The translations under genes and the position numbers were made by a program. Positions 1 through 12,290 of a stretch of DNA of 64,000 bases are shown in pieces (position 1 is the first letter of the stretch; each line of letters opens with the position of its first letter). Source of the stretch: Opisthorchis felineus. Its lineage: Eukaryota > Platyhelminthes > Trematoda > Opisthorchiida > Opisthorchiidae. A model generated the notes under the pieces. The model saw nothing but the letters and a program-made list of their open reading frames with translations. It ran no database searches and was not told the DNA's origin. Location of the stretch: the NCBI GenBank assembly GCA_004794785.1, contig SJOL01010112.1, positions 654,543-718,542 on the forward strand, given 5' to 3'.

Positions 1-41
1 AAGGGTTTCCCTCCTTACACTGGTATCGATTAGCCACCATT

Positions 42-596
42 TCTTGCGACGTCTATATTCAAGTGAAGGCAGGGTCACAGGTATCCTTTCATGGAAGCTG
101 CACAGCACGAACGGCATTTAAATTCGTCGTAATCTCTCACAATATCTTCTACCAAATCATAATTTGTCCACCTAGCGGTAAGCGCCATTCGGAAGTGGAC
201 ACGGAGAACAACACTAGACTCGACAGACAATTGGTCGGCAGGCAATTGGTCACATGGCCGAGTTCCCGTAGTTGCTGGTGCTGGGTGTTTTCGGCTACTA
301 AAATACCTGCTGCATGGTCAAATACCCTTTTTTATTTGTTTGTTACGAATCCGTTGACATAATCCGACGCCAGCAATGCTCCTGAGAAATCAGTGGTCAA
401 AAACCTGGAAGCGCCTCACATTGTCTATCCAGCGATTAACTTACACATGCGGATCAGCCGAGTTTGGTCATTTGGGATGGACGGAAATTAAGTCTGTGGA
501 TAAAATTTTCCAGAGATAGTTTAAACACCCAGTCTGCAAATACTCCGGTGCATTTTCAAGCAGTTTGTTTATTGTAGCAGATAACGGGAGCTTCAA
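42..596. other. No recognisable feature
   Basis: No exon, repeat family or motif recognised. The short open frames here have no coherent protein character. Confidence 0.5.
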
Positions 597-1087
597 TTAT
601 TCAAATTGAACGTCGTGAGTGAGTTCAAGGTCAGTATTTAAACGACTCTGGATGTTGAGGTTGCAAAGTTCTATTTCGACTGGCATACGGAGCACATGGC
701 CAAGCCAGCGCAACCTATGCAGCCTGCCCAGTTCATTTATCGTGGGTGAGTTATTTCTTCCGAAAACCATTCGACCTACTTCAGCATTACTGATCCAGTG
801 TTCCCACCAGACTCGGGCAGTGCTTCGAAGACACCGATGGCCAAACACTGAAGGTCCTTTGACGTCCTCAAGGATCAGCGGCCAGACGTATAATAATATG
901 GAGCGCATTGCAGCATTTGTCAACTCAACTTTTGACGGAAAAGCCAATGTCACGCCTACGCCACAGGTGATGCAGCTTCACAAAAGCTACTCTGGTTTTC
1001 TCAATCCGGATGGAAGTTCCATCTTTCGCGAGACCACCGGGACTGATACAGCTGCCCAGGTAGACAAAATTGTTTACCAGTGCAACT
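597..1087 (-). mobile_element. RTE-like LINE, fragment of the ORF2 C-terminal part
   Basis: Read on the minus strand, starting at about 1,087, the pieces are VYLGSCIS (post-reverse-transcriptase region), RVAF.KLHHLWRRRD, RSILLY, then FGHRCLRSTARVWWEHWISN and RLRWLGHVLRMP. This is the order found after the catalytic domain of RTE-like non-LTR retrotransposons. A stop and at least one frameshift interrupt it near 960. The sequence stops being recognisable after RMPVE. The 5' part (endonuclease, catalytic RT) is absent. Confidence 0.85.
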
Positions 1088-1369
1088 AGAGACATATTCA
1101 TACTAACCGGGACATTATTATTGTTCTCACCCGTATTCGAAATACAAAGGAGGAACGAATCAATGTCTTTTTTTCATCATGAGCAGTTGCAATAAAAACC
1201 CGTTAAGGTGAAACAAGATCTGTTCATCGTGATCCGTTATTGAACATAATTCGACTGTCATGACACCTTTGATAAACGTGGAAAGTTGTAAGTGAAAGTG
1301 AGAGTGTAAACACTGAACTCGAGATAAAACAAAACATTAAAACAAATGGTGATAGGGTTAATCGAAATG

Positions 1370-2190
1370 GCTCACATCGTGTGAATGTGAAGCGAAAAAT
1401 CAAATGGCCCTACCATCTTACTAATTTATAGAAATGAAGAGATGGTAAGCAAAATGCACCGAATGGACTGAATGAGTTAGTGATAAAACTGAGTAGAGCG
1501 CTGTTTCGTGGCAACCCATACATCTGCTCTCGTCTCGAACATATCGTAGGTACAACTCAGAGTTTCCACGGAAGATTTTGAAAATAAAAATTTATGCGAC
1601 ATGCTAATTTTAACGTGCACCGTTTATGTTTTGTAAACAAAATATTGCAAAGGAGAGGACGATCGGCCAAACACCGATTTAACCAATCACATCATTCAGC
1701 TGCAGGAATACGTGACAACAACACCTGTTATAGATTTCTTATGTACAATGGGTGGAAGGACCTCTAAATTCAACGAGTTCCACGAGAAGAATGACGCTGT
1801 CAATCCGGACAAAGTAATGCACTAAAAGAATTGCGGATTTTCAGAAAATTTCCATGACAACCAAAAAGTGCAACTTCTCCAACTCAATTCGGTCATTTTA
1901 TTCCATGCCATACTCATTTGAGCCGTCGTTTTTCTGTGCTGGTGCAGTTATCAGTGGTGAGTTGATGTCGAACAACGGAAGCACTGGACTTGACTTTCGC
2001 ACCTATAAGTGCGCACAGTCTGACATGTTATGCTGTGAGATTAAAAAATCGGGGCAGATAATTAGCTCGGGCAATGTAAGAAGAGGTAAATAGTATAGCG
2101 ATTCAGTAGCAAGAAAGCGTTTGGGACGGATCAGTTTTGGATTTGGTGGATTCACTTCACTGAGGGACGGTCAGACAAACGTTCCCCCTG
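1370..2190 (+). repeat. Unclassified interspersed repeat, copy 1
   Basis: This stretch aligns collinearly with 8,400-9,330. Shared blocks include the region around 1,436-1,500 (gatggtaagcaaaatgcacc against gatggtaggtaaagtgcatc), the Ttttaacgtgca block near 1,605, and a long block at 1,910-2,190 containing tgttatgctgtgagattaaa and ggggcagataatta. The copies differ by many substitutions and indels, so both are old. No coding potential, terminal repeats or poly(A) tail seen. The limits given are approximate. Confidence 0.75.
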
Positions 2191-3637
2191 TCGTTCACAG
2201 TATTCACACTGTAATATTTGGCGCGCTTTTCGAGTAGGTGGTTTCGGGTCTCCATACCCACCCAAAGTGCAGCACGTAAGCACGGATCCCAATAAACCTA
2301 GCCACTCCACTACAAACACTTTCTCTCTAACCCTATGATTGCACACATAAAATTATCATCTAAGCTACCCTTTTCCCTAGCAACCACCATCTCAATACGA
2401 CCGAATTCTTGTGAACTACAGCAAAACGCGAAAAGAATCATCCTTGTTGGAACGCCGTTTAACTTAACGAAACTACTCCTGTTTACAACCTGTATTCGAG
2501 AGATGGTCTTGACGAAGTTTGCCTGTGAATCTGGCCTACTGTCCACCAGTTGACCTCTGTTTGATAGTTTATACGCCTAATCATCTAGACGGCAAAGTAC
2601 ACCAACGGCGGTCTCCTACTTGGTGTTCTGGAGTTGATGTATCATCAGATATTTCCTTGTCGATCCAAGCTCGAATTCCGAATGTTATAGTTGTGCGAAA
2701 TGACGTGCACTTGAACTGCTGATTGAACAACCTGACCAAACTGAAGTTAGTCTCTCATATCATGTTCGCTAATGATTTTGTTTCAATTCTGGTTATTACC
2801 CAGTTGGTTAGGCAAGTCGGTGTTTGCTTTTATGGGTAGGTATGTATGTGCGCCTTGAGCTGCGGTTGCGTGCATCCAACTGTGTACCAACGCAGTTCAC
2901 TGACTTCGGTGACCCGTAAAACACAAAAGGCGCAGTGCGTTCACTTGTGTGTTTGACAGTGAGTTATTGACGTCACGTTGTACCCTCATTTGACTGCCGA
3001 ATTCGAACATGCACGGCTGTCGTCAGATTCGTCGCATCATGCTGAAACTCGAAGGATAGATGAACAAAGGCATATTTTTGAGGTGAATATACACGTAGCT
3101 GGCTTCTCAGCAGTGGATAAGTGGATTTTGAAGGAGTTACAGATTTAATTCCCATGCATGAAACTTTTCATTAGGAAATAAGAGCACCCTTGTCCCCAGA
3201 AATATAAAACAGAACGTTAAGAAAGTCCCATTAGTTTTCTGAAAATAGGTGAGAGAATTAGGCGTCACAGCTTCATGCCCTTCGTTGGCTTTTGACACTT
3301 AGGATTCGATAAGCCACCTATATAAGTGATCCATTCGGGTTGGGTTGCCTAAATGAAGCTAGAAAGGCAGGGTCAAAAACCTTTTACGATGTTAGTAGAC
3401 GGTACGAGGTATGGTTCTGATTAAAATCTCCTAAAAAACAGGCTGAAACGGATAGTAGTTGCCGTACATGTGGGACTAGCTCCTGATGAGACAAAGAGTG
3501 ATTTCGCTGAACGAATGACCTGTCATTTCCCGGTAGCAGTTTGACATAAAATAACCAAATGTTCAATCTTATGCTCTCGTTGTTTTGTAGATCATTTCCA
3601 AAGTTGAAGAGGCTCACTATAATCAGTGACACCAACA
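2191..3637. other. No recognisable feature
   Basis: Nothing supported as coding, RNA or repeat. Several open frames overlap on both strands, as expected by chance. Confidence 0.5.
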
Positions 3638-6575
3638 GCATCATCGTCATCGTTATCGCTGACAGCAAAACCAGATGAGAACAGTCGGGCTTCACTTCCT
3701 CTCAATCAAACAAATTCAATTGAGTCATCATCGGCAGTCTTATAATGGAAGTAAGAAAGTAATGATGAACCTAGGGCTAGTCTACAACAAACAACTGAGA
3801 TGCCTACATCTTCAACACTCGCTCCCTGAATTCTGAGTCTTGTTCAAAAGCCATACGTCCTTCACTATGACATCACACCTTGTGGACATGAAGCACATGC
3901 CTAGAAACTGGATTATCTGGGACACCATTTTCTCGTATTTCTTGAGCTTTTCGTTCTTTTTCAAAAATGAGAACAGTGTTACTGTACTGCATGTCCCCTA
4001 TCAACAAGGTTCTTGCTCGGAGTGATCCCTACACTGCGGTGTTCACCTCACTATCTCATCAATGACGAAGTTAAACAGAAGTAGAAAGAGTGGGCATCAA
4101 TGTCGGACGTCATCATTTGTAGGAAAGCTTTTGGAGAGGTTCCCATACGCTCTCATAAGCCCGCAAGTACGTGAATACAAGAAGTGAATTATATTTACGA
4201 ACTTGCGGGACATATCCAGTTGGAGAAAACCAACTCGTTGGCGAATCAAACTCACTCATGAGGTCAAGGAACACCAAGATTGTGGAGCACCGATATGCAT
4301 GCCATTGCTCTAGCATCTGACCGTGTGTTAAGATGTGGTCCACATCTCTTCCTGGCTGAAAGCGTGTTTGCTGTCCTCCGGTTCTATCTCCAAACATTTT
4401 CGTACGACGGCTTGAAATAAGTGACGCGAAGAGTCCGGTTTATTCAGGGATCGAGTTGATTCCTCTGGGACTACCACACTCACTGCCAGCACCCGCTATG
4501 AAAATGGGCATCACTATCAACTCAAATAAGTTGACTGGACGGCTCCTTTCGTCGAGATAGAGGCAAACAAGTAAGACAAGCACTGAGTGAGGATCTACTG
4601 CCATCTTTGAATACAGCGGGTGAAGTTGGTCAGGATTAGTACCTCGGTGACACTTGAGGGGCAAAAAGCATTCGCTTGTTTCCGAAGCCATCGTGAGTAC
4701 CAAGTTCATTGTCCAGGGCTGCGTTGCTGGTTAGCATTCCGGATGAGAAGCTGCAGGTGACCAGTTGAATTGTTCTTTCAATTTTGCAACACAACGACTC
4801 AGATGTTAGTTTTTGAAGATAAGCGACCCGTTTTGATTGTTTCGCTCATCTCATTGGACCTGTTGCGCGTATCAGCTGGAACAGTTCACGAATTTCCCAA
4901 GAGTTCCTTGCCTCCTCTATCTCTTCCGGTTTTCGAATCCACCAAACTTCCCGATATGCACAGATGCTTTCTTTTACGTGAAGTCTGACAGTTCGTTGAG
5001 CAGTATGCTACTCTAGGCCAGCTGGAATACCTGGCAAAGCTTGGAGCAGTTTTGGAGTGTTTCTCGAGATCCAGTGCTTCGATCTATTTGGTTGCACCAT
5101 CCAACAGGCAGAGCGCTCAGTATCTTGCAGAGTTGCGGACAATACCATTCAGTAAGGGCCAATCTCAGAAGACGTGCTGTCTGAAAGGGACTTCAGTGAG
5201 TGGCTCTGGTAGACTCGTTTCACTTCTAAATGGCCAGGTGAAATTTCTGCACCTTGCGTGTCTCAGAAAAGTGCAATGAGAGACAGCAGCGAACAAGCGG
5301 GTGATCCGGATCCAAACAGGTGTTCCAGAACGAGTTATAATCAGCAATTGACTCACCCTACCCATAACTAATGGTGATGTGGTCTATCTGTGTTGGAGTT
5401 TGGCGCGCATGCTGGAGCGAAATATGGCCAAGAGGCATTGGTTGTTTCGGAAGTTGTTGCTGCTCATAAACAGTCTGCGGTCAGCACATAAACATATATG
5501 CTTCGATTCTAGTCCAAGACGACCACCAACTTGAGCCCCAGCGGCTAAAAATCCAACGCCCACTTACAGACTCATATCTCTGACAGTCACAACAATATCT
5601 GGGTTCCTAGTCCGCCGCAACTATGCGTCCAAACCGTTGTAAAAACAGTCATTTAGATTACCAGAGCCAGAGTCTGGCGTAAGCAGATACGATGAACAGG
5701 CAATGGCTATCGGCATGTTTATGGAATACTCTGACAGACGTCGCCAACTGAACTGCGCAGAGGTGTCTATCAGCGAGCAACCGTCATCTCGGCGGCCAAA
5801 AACAATGCCACCCTCAGGAGAACCAGATGCAGCGGCTTCTGGGACTCCACAGATGCGCAAACAGAAGCAAGCAGAAACCGTTGGGTTAGTCAGTTTGACA
5901 GCCGTACTCGTTTCAGACAAACAGCGTACATCAGTAGAAAGCGAGTCCAGCATTCATGCAAGAGCAGTCTTTTGACCAGCCTGTTTCACCTTGCCAAAGT
6001 TTAGGGCTGAAAGCTGAGCTAGGCGTCAGGGGTTGAAGAATGATTTTGGACTGTCTGCGGCCATGGCGGCAGAGGGCGCCGAACAGATCTTTCATCCCTT
6101 AAGAATTGGCCTACAGAAATGTCTCTCGAAACGGGGTGAGGAGGGTGATAATAACAAATATGCAAGAGAAGGGAAAATAGAGCGTTTATTTTGGCTTACC
6201 CACCCTTCTGTGTGCAGCGATTAAGGCGACTCGGCTGACAACACAATCCGCAGGCTTATGTGACATGAAATTACCTGTAATTATGCAATTCATAGTTGTA
6301 TGTGGGTTGGGTTACTGCCAGGACGCCCACACAGACAGGAGGGAGCTAGTGTCCTCAACCAAAAGCTTTGGCTCAACGGCCGAACCGTAATGCAGAGGTG
6401 TTTGGCGGGAGACGGTCAGAGCAGCCCACAAATTATAAAGAGCTAGTTGTCAAATATGTTCCAACTCCCAACTTGGAGGACCAGAAGGCTGCGTTAGTCA
6501 GACGTCCAGCCGTTGACCAGTTTGGTATGAGAAGCCCTATGAGTGTCAAACGCACACGCTCCCATTAGGAGGGGA
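3638..6575 (-). mobile_element. RTE-like LINE, nearly whole but decayed copy
   Basis: Reading down the minus strand: a 5' non-coding part (6,575 to about 6,060); an endonuclease start (5,953 to 5,621: LDSLSTDVRCLSETS, GVPEAAASG); a weakly readable linker (5,400-5,050); the N-terminal RT part (4,709 to 4,440: MPIFIAGAGSECGSPRGI); the RT fingers/palm (4,397 to 4,113: RFQPGRDVDHILTHGQMLEQ, FLDL); then NFVIDEI near 4,050 and a ruined catalytic box (YSNT for YADD) near 3,990. The last recognisable ORF2 piece is near 3,840. A tail-like segment at 3,638-3,695 is shared with the element at 17,640. Frameshifts and stops throughout make it inactive. The C-terminal part of ORF2 seems to be missing. Confidence 0.8.
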
Positions 6576-8399
6576 ATAAAACGAAGGCCACTGATTATCA
6601 TTACCTTCTGCGTACCTTGACAAGACGAACAATTAAAGGGATCATTCTGTGTCTGCTGTATTTACGAGGGTGGCCAGCAGATAAGTTCCGAATTTTGGAA
6701 AAGTCGTCTTAAATGACAGATAGACACGCAAGGTCAGAGATCAGTCACACAAGAGATACATGAAACGCGCCATTTGGAAGACGGTGATCCAGCGATTTTG
6801 GGTTTTCACTGAAACTGAAACTTTCGCCACTGCAAAGATCTAAGATGTCATAATGGTGTACGGTTTCTGCGACTGCGTTCAGCAGATTTTGCAGAAATTA
6901 AGGTACACACAAAGCCTTTGCGAATAGGTTGTTGAATAACTTAACTAATTAGTATAGTCAGTACTATTCGACCATTCTCACCAAATAGTTAATATGGTCA
7001 TAAATAGGAGTGGGACTGTTGAGCTTATTGATTGACCAATCACACCCGCTTTTCTGTAACCTTCAGCAGCCTCTACCTCTATGGGAAGAGTACCAGCTGT
7101 TATTTGCGCGGGTCCGCAAGCGGCAGATTCTCTAACAAGGTAGCTGGTGTACAGTTTCACCCTTTCCCTAAAGGTCTGAGAAGTTCAGGTTTGTCGTCTG
7201 TTTGAATGTTGTCTCATATTTAAAAGCATCCAGCTGAATGGACTTTCCCAAATGATTTGATGCGTCGGAAGCGTTAGGATGGCCTGCTCGTAACATACAG
7301 ATCCAAGATATCACAATACCCAAATTGACCCTTCTTTGGACTCGCTCAGCTTCGCTTCTTCGGTGTTCAAGGATTGTTAGAAAAGTCGAAACTTGATGTC
7401 CTTTAGATCTTCGGAAAATGTCTCCGGTCCTTTAACTAGTAATTCCTTGCTTTCTGGCTCAAATTGGTGACGTTCGGGCAAAGAAAGAAGTACGAAGCTA
7501 GGCTTTTGCCGTCAATTTCAACTCTAATATTCTAAAGCCTTCTGCGTCAAGTACGTCAATGTTTTGGGGCCTGAGTATGTCGGAAAGCAGTGCATGAACG
7601 GACAACAGGAACAATCTGAGAAGCAGCATTCACGTTAGGGAAAATCACAACATCCGTTTTCACACCCTGTACTGCTAACACAAAGTATCAGAAACACCGA
7701 AATTTTTATTATCTCTGTGTATTCGTATACATCGTCTCCAACACATGAAGTTCCTCACCGGAGGAAACTACAGTCACGACCGATCATAAGACAGCTCATG
7801 GAGAAGATGTCATAGAATATTGGATGATACCTATCACGAAGGTCATATCGAGGGCGACCAAAGTAAACTCACATGATTGTCGGGAATGAGAAGAGTGTCC
7901 CTGTGTTGGCCAAGCATTGACCAGTCTGAGTCAACTCACCTAGCCACTACTTCCTCCGAGTCTAATCCATCCATGCTAGACGCGCGGAAAAACTCTTGCA
8001 AATTCTTGGGTGTGCTTTCAGAGTACCATTTGGAATTTGACCACTGACCAACGGCGCCACAATAAAAGTGCTGAGTACATACAGTACGATAGCGATAAAT
8101 TTTTGTATCAAAAGTTACATTAATTCCGCATGCAGAGGATTAGTGGGTGAGCGCATTTTTATCCCCAACAGTTATGGAATCAACATCCCCAATTTTCATA
8201 AAAGCATAATTTTTTTATCGCCATTGTTTGCAAAACTCGATGAAGCCAGTATGAATTAGACAAATCACCAACTACTATGAGATTCTTGATAAACACAGGG
8301 TTTGCAACCAAAAGTGAGGCAGTGAACGCTGGCCGTGAGATGCAAATGAGGCATGCAAATTGAGGACTGGGTTAGGCAAACTAGCACGAACCGCACGAG
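6576..8399. other. No recognisable feature
   Basis: No exon or repeat recognised; only short chance frames. Confidence 0.5.
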
Positions 8400-9330
8400 C
8401 ACCTGGCGAAGAATCACAAGGTTCCGAAATTCGACTATTCCATAGAAACGTGAAGATGGTAGGTAAAGTGCATCGAATGAACCGAATGAATTACTAAGTG
8501 ATGCTGAGTAAACTATCGACTAGTGACCAGCTGACAATATTTAATGTGGTCACAATTTCCTCGTTTCGTGGAACCTCATGCATCAAATTTTCCTTTCACA
8601 CATATTGCAGTTTGTCGTAACTACAACTCCGTGTTTAGTTTCGCAAGTGATTCGGAAGAGCACTCCAAACAATTTTAGTAAATTTTCTCAGTTTTAACGT
8701 GCAATGAGTTTTGGATTACCAGGCAAGTGAACCGGCTCTGGAATGGGGACAGTACTCTAAACGAGGGGACGATTTACCGAAAATAGTCATGTGTGAGTAA
8801 CGCATTCTGAGATTTGTATTCATTCGAAAGTGTCCCGCATAACCGGGCACGAAGCACCGAATCAACCAAATTCTTCAGCCACACGAACAGAAGTGAAAAT
8901 AAAACCAAACGTCTTTTGAATCCAAAATTCAGCAAGACCCAAAGTTGATATCACGATATTAAGTGACGCTACCAATTTAGACATAAACACACTCGAATAG
9001 GATTGTAGATATGTCCGGTCCTTTAATCTCCATTCATTAATTTATATGCATTCTGCAGTCACGTGAGCAGTGCTCTCGCTGTGCTGACGCAGTTACCCTT
9101 GTGGGTTGACGTCAAATAGTGGAATCACTGGACTCCACAAGAGCGCCCATCAGAGCGCAATGTTTGACATATTATGCCGTGAGAGTAAAGAATCGGGGCA
9201 CACAATTAACCCAGACAATGTTAGCAAAGGAGGCAAATAGGATAGTGATTTGGCAGTGCTTGAAATGTATTCGTTTTGGAGTTGTGGAGAAAATCACTTA
9301 CTGTAGGACGGCCTGATAAACGTTCACTCT
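8400..9330 (+). repeat. Unclassified interspersed repeat, copy 2
   Basis: Second copy of the family at 1,370-2,190, same orientation. It carries extra sequence relative to copy 1 near 8,510-8,560 and 8,720-8,990. The best-preserved block, 9,060-9,330, has the tgttgac(g)tcaaat, tattatgccgtgagagtaaa and aatcggggcacaca stretches in the same order as copy 1. No protein similarity seen. Confidence 0.75.
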
Positions 9331-12070
9331 GTCTTCTAAATACGATCTAACTGGCATTTATTTCTGAAGCCATTATTTAGATTGAAGCAGTTGGGAATGT
9401 GCGTAAAATTTTGTTTTTTTCAATGAGCGAAAGTGAACAAAGCCAGCGCTAGGCCCAAAGCAATACATCACCCTGCTTGCATCAAGTATGCTAAGTTTAA
9501 AGGCAAGAAGGTCTTGAACAGAAGAACAGAAATTTTCGGGGCGAAAATTCCGAAGCTCTTGTGCGTGCTTCACACAGTTCATGGTCAAGTGACGCCTTCT
9601 CAAACGGAAATGCCATAGGTGCCTCTGTTCCAAACAGGTTATCTAAAGTTTGTGAGCGTTGAGAAGGCCTTCCGGTTTTATCCAGAGTTTCCTCCTGCAA
9701 ATGAAATCAGCACACTCTAAAAGGTTACTACCACTGTAAAGGCTGTTTCATACCTTAGTATAAATGTGTGGTAGTACCCTGAAAGGCGCCTTAGTCTCCA
9801 TTGTGATACTTCAAACTGAGGCAGAGGGGTTGGATACGTGACCATGGAGTTACTAAGTAGTAAACATACATCGGAACGCTCTGGAGACATGAACCTTAGA
9901 CCTTCCGGTTGGGAGCCAGTCGAAACAAAGTCACATAACGTGAGCTGTAATTGAACTAATTTGGAGCCATGTCTTCTCTGTATTTAAACTTACTACATAG
10001 TCGATCAGACAAAACAATCGATTATTTAAGTACTAGCCTTTACTTCGTAAGTTTGATTTCTCCGGAAATTCGCGATACACCACTGCCACTGATTCTCAAC
10101 AAGACTAAAACAGCTGTACAGTGACTGTCAGCTCTCCAGCATGGATTTCTTTCACCTGGAAGATGAAAGTTCAGTTTAATATCCAACATATTCTCATCAG
10201 ATATATATTACTGACCGGGTCATAGAAAGAAGAGTACTTTCGTTAAAAATACGGGAAAAAACGAAATAAACGAAAGAAGTTCGTGATCGCGTCGTGGGAA
10301 AAGGAAGGTGATGAAAGTTGAACAGACTACTAAGCGAAGCATCAAACTATTTTCCATGCAATGTGGTCGTGAGTAGGAACATCAGACCCACAGTTGCCAT
10401 GATACGTTTTTTAAGTAATCTCAATTATCTATATTTTTTCTTCGAAAGTCACGAATCAACAAATTTCACTGGCAAATGACTGAAAATTCATAGCGTAGAA
10501 GAGCGATGAACAAATTAAGGTGACATTTCAAAACTGAGCCTCAGGGTAATTTTGCGATTTTGCAATTATCGAAATGAATCCAGTAGGTGCATGTCGTCTG
10601 TATATTAAAAAAAACATTTGATGAGTTTATAATGTCGGGCATTTGTGCAATGATACTCCATTGATCCAGTTTTTTCTATTACTCTCAAACATTACATAAA
10701 TTAATCATAAGTGAGCGTCACTTCGGCCGCAATGACAGCCAATCCGAAACGTCTCCAGACCCCCACCTAGCATACCCACGTTTTGTTCCACAAAATGAGA
10801 GGCGAAATCGACGCATTTCCAGTTACATCATGCGGTTTTATAAATAACCGCTTTCGAGATAATAACTGTCTCCTGTTTGAACCGACATCTGCTTTTGATT
10901 GTTACTGCGACAAGAAGTAAACAGGAACAATGCCTTATTTACGTTCAAGTTGAAACATGATGTGATGTTTGTACAACACATTCAGTTAAACACCATTACA
11001 GACAGCAGCTACAACTGATATTTGGTTGAGTTTCTCGTCAACACCAAGATATTTTTTGAAGAAATATAGTGCACAATTTGGTGTTCATTTAGCGAATACG
11101 ATTGGTGAAAACTCGACGATTTTACCGACCAGATGCGCCCAAAGAGAGGCTAGACCGACAGTGAGCTGTCGATGAGTTCTCAGTACTGTTAGGTTCAAAT
11201 GATTCAGACTTATGTTCAGAGAGAAACGAATGAAAATAGCTTGCTAACTAAAATAATTGAGATAGAATAAGTGAAGCGAAATTAAAAGTTTTGATGCCAT
11301 TTGAACCCCTTTAGGTATACCTTTAAGTACACTTCTTTAAGTATACCTCCTAATACAAAAGAACATCAGACGCCGTTTGGGAAAGACACTTGTTTGCGAG
11401 CCAGACAAGCTGGAAGTTTGTTCCAAGTCGTGCTGCTCACAGCCGCAGCTGAGGGGTATTCGCCTCTTTCTAGACCTCTTTCTAGACGTGACCTATCCAC
11501 CATTACTAATGAGCCAAACCGTAACCATACACGTTTGACACTGAAATAGTATGATTGAACTCAGTTTTCGGTATGTTAAATAGACGAGTCTCAAACTTTA
11601 GTCCGATAAATTTAAGATCAAGTCAAATGACAAATCTTCGGCTCGGACTAACGGATTCACCAGGCCAAAGACCGTTCAAAACATAGTGTACAGGACATAA
11701 ATTACTTGAAACTGATTGAAGAATTTTCTTGTAATTGGTGTTTCTTCACTATTCACGGTTATAAGTCACTACTGAAGGCTAGTGCAGAACAAAGCTAAGC
11801 GATCCATTCCACGGACACCCTCATCACATCTTCATAATTAATGCAACGACAGCACGTCAGCGAAAGTATTCAGCTTGTACAGGATCACTTTTCATTTATA
11901 AGTCTGAGCAAATTATTACACGTATTCACCTGAGTTTCTAGAGCGTGTTCGGAATATCATTAAAGTTTTCATCGTCTGAATACCTCACCCGTGATAGATC
12001 TGCACGTTAAGTCTCGGGTGAGGTCACCACGTCTAGCTTACCGTCGTCTGCCTTTTGACAATTCAACGGG
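9331..12070. other. No recognisable feature
   Basis: AT-rich, with poly(A)/poly(T) runs. No coding exon, RNA gene or repeat of the families seen elsewhere in the window. Confidence 0.5.
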
Positions 12071-12078
12071 TATAAAAG
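12071..12078 (+). promoter_or_regulatory. Candidate TATA box
   Basis: TATAAAAG lies 49 nt before an ATG that opens a signal-peptide-like frame. The spacing leaves room for a start site about 30 nt downstream and a 5' leader of roughly 20 nt. A TATA-like string alone is common by chance; the following reading frame gives it weight. Confidence 0.4.
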
Positions 12079-12119
12079 CGTATCCTCGGCAAAGCAAAAA
12101 TTACTTAGCCTCACGGAAG

Positions 12120-12290
12120 ATGAACCCCACCATCCTGGTGCTTTTCGCGATTGCGCCAGTCGCTCACTGCATTACAGAAAATAAACTGTATTGTTCGCAA
12201 TTTTTACCTCTTAGCGAAACGTCAACAAACGCACCGACTTTAGGGAATGCACTCATTTGCGCACCTATTTGGTTTTCACGGGTGATCTAG
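12120..12290 (+). CDS. Candidate short secreted protein or first exon of one
   Basis: The ATG at 12,120 opens a 56-residue frame beginning MNPTILVLFAIAPVAHCITE, which has a hydrophobic core and a small-residue cleavage region (VAHC) as in a eukaryotic signal peptide. NKLYC follows, then a less convincing remainder ending at a TAG at 12,288. An open frame also extends upstream of this Met to 11,991, but the TATA-like box at 12,071 favours the internal start. It may be the first exon of a small secreted protein whose donor lies inside the frame, a relic of such a gene, or chance. I found no clear second exon downstream. No family assigned. Confidence 0.35.
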   Translation: MNPTILVLFAIAPVAHCITENKLYCSQFLPLSETSTNAPTLGNALICAPIWFSRVI

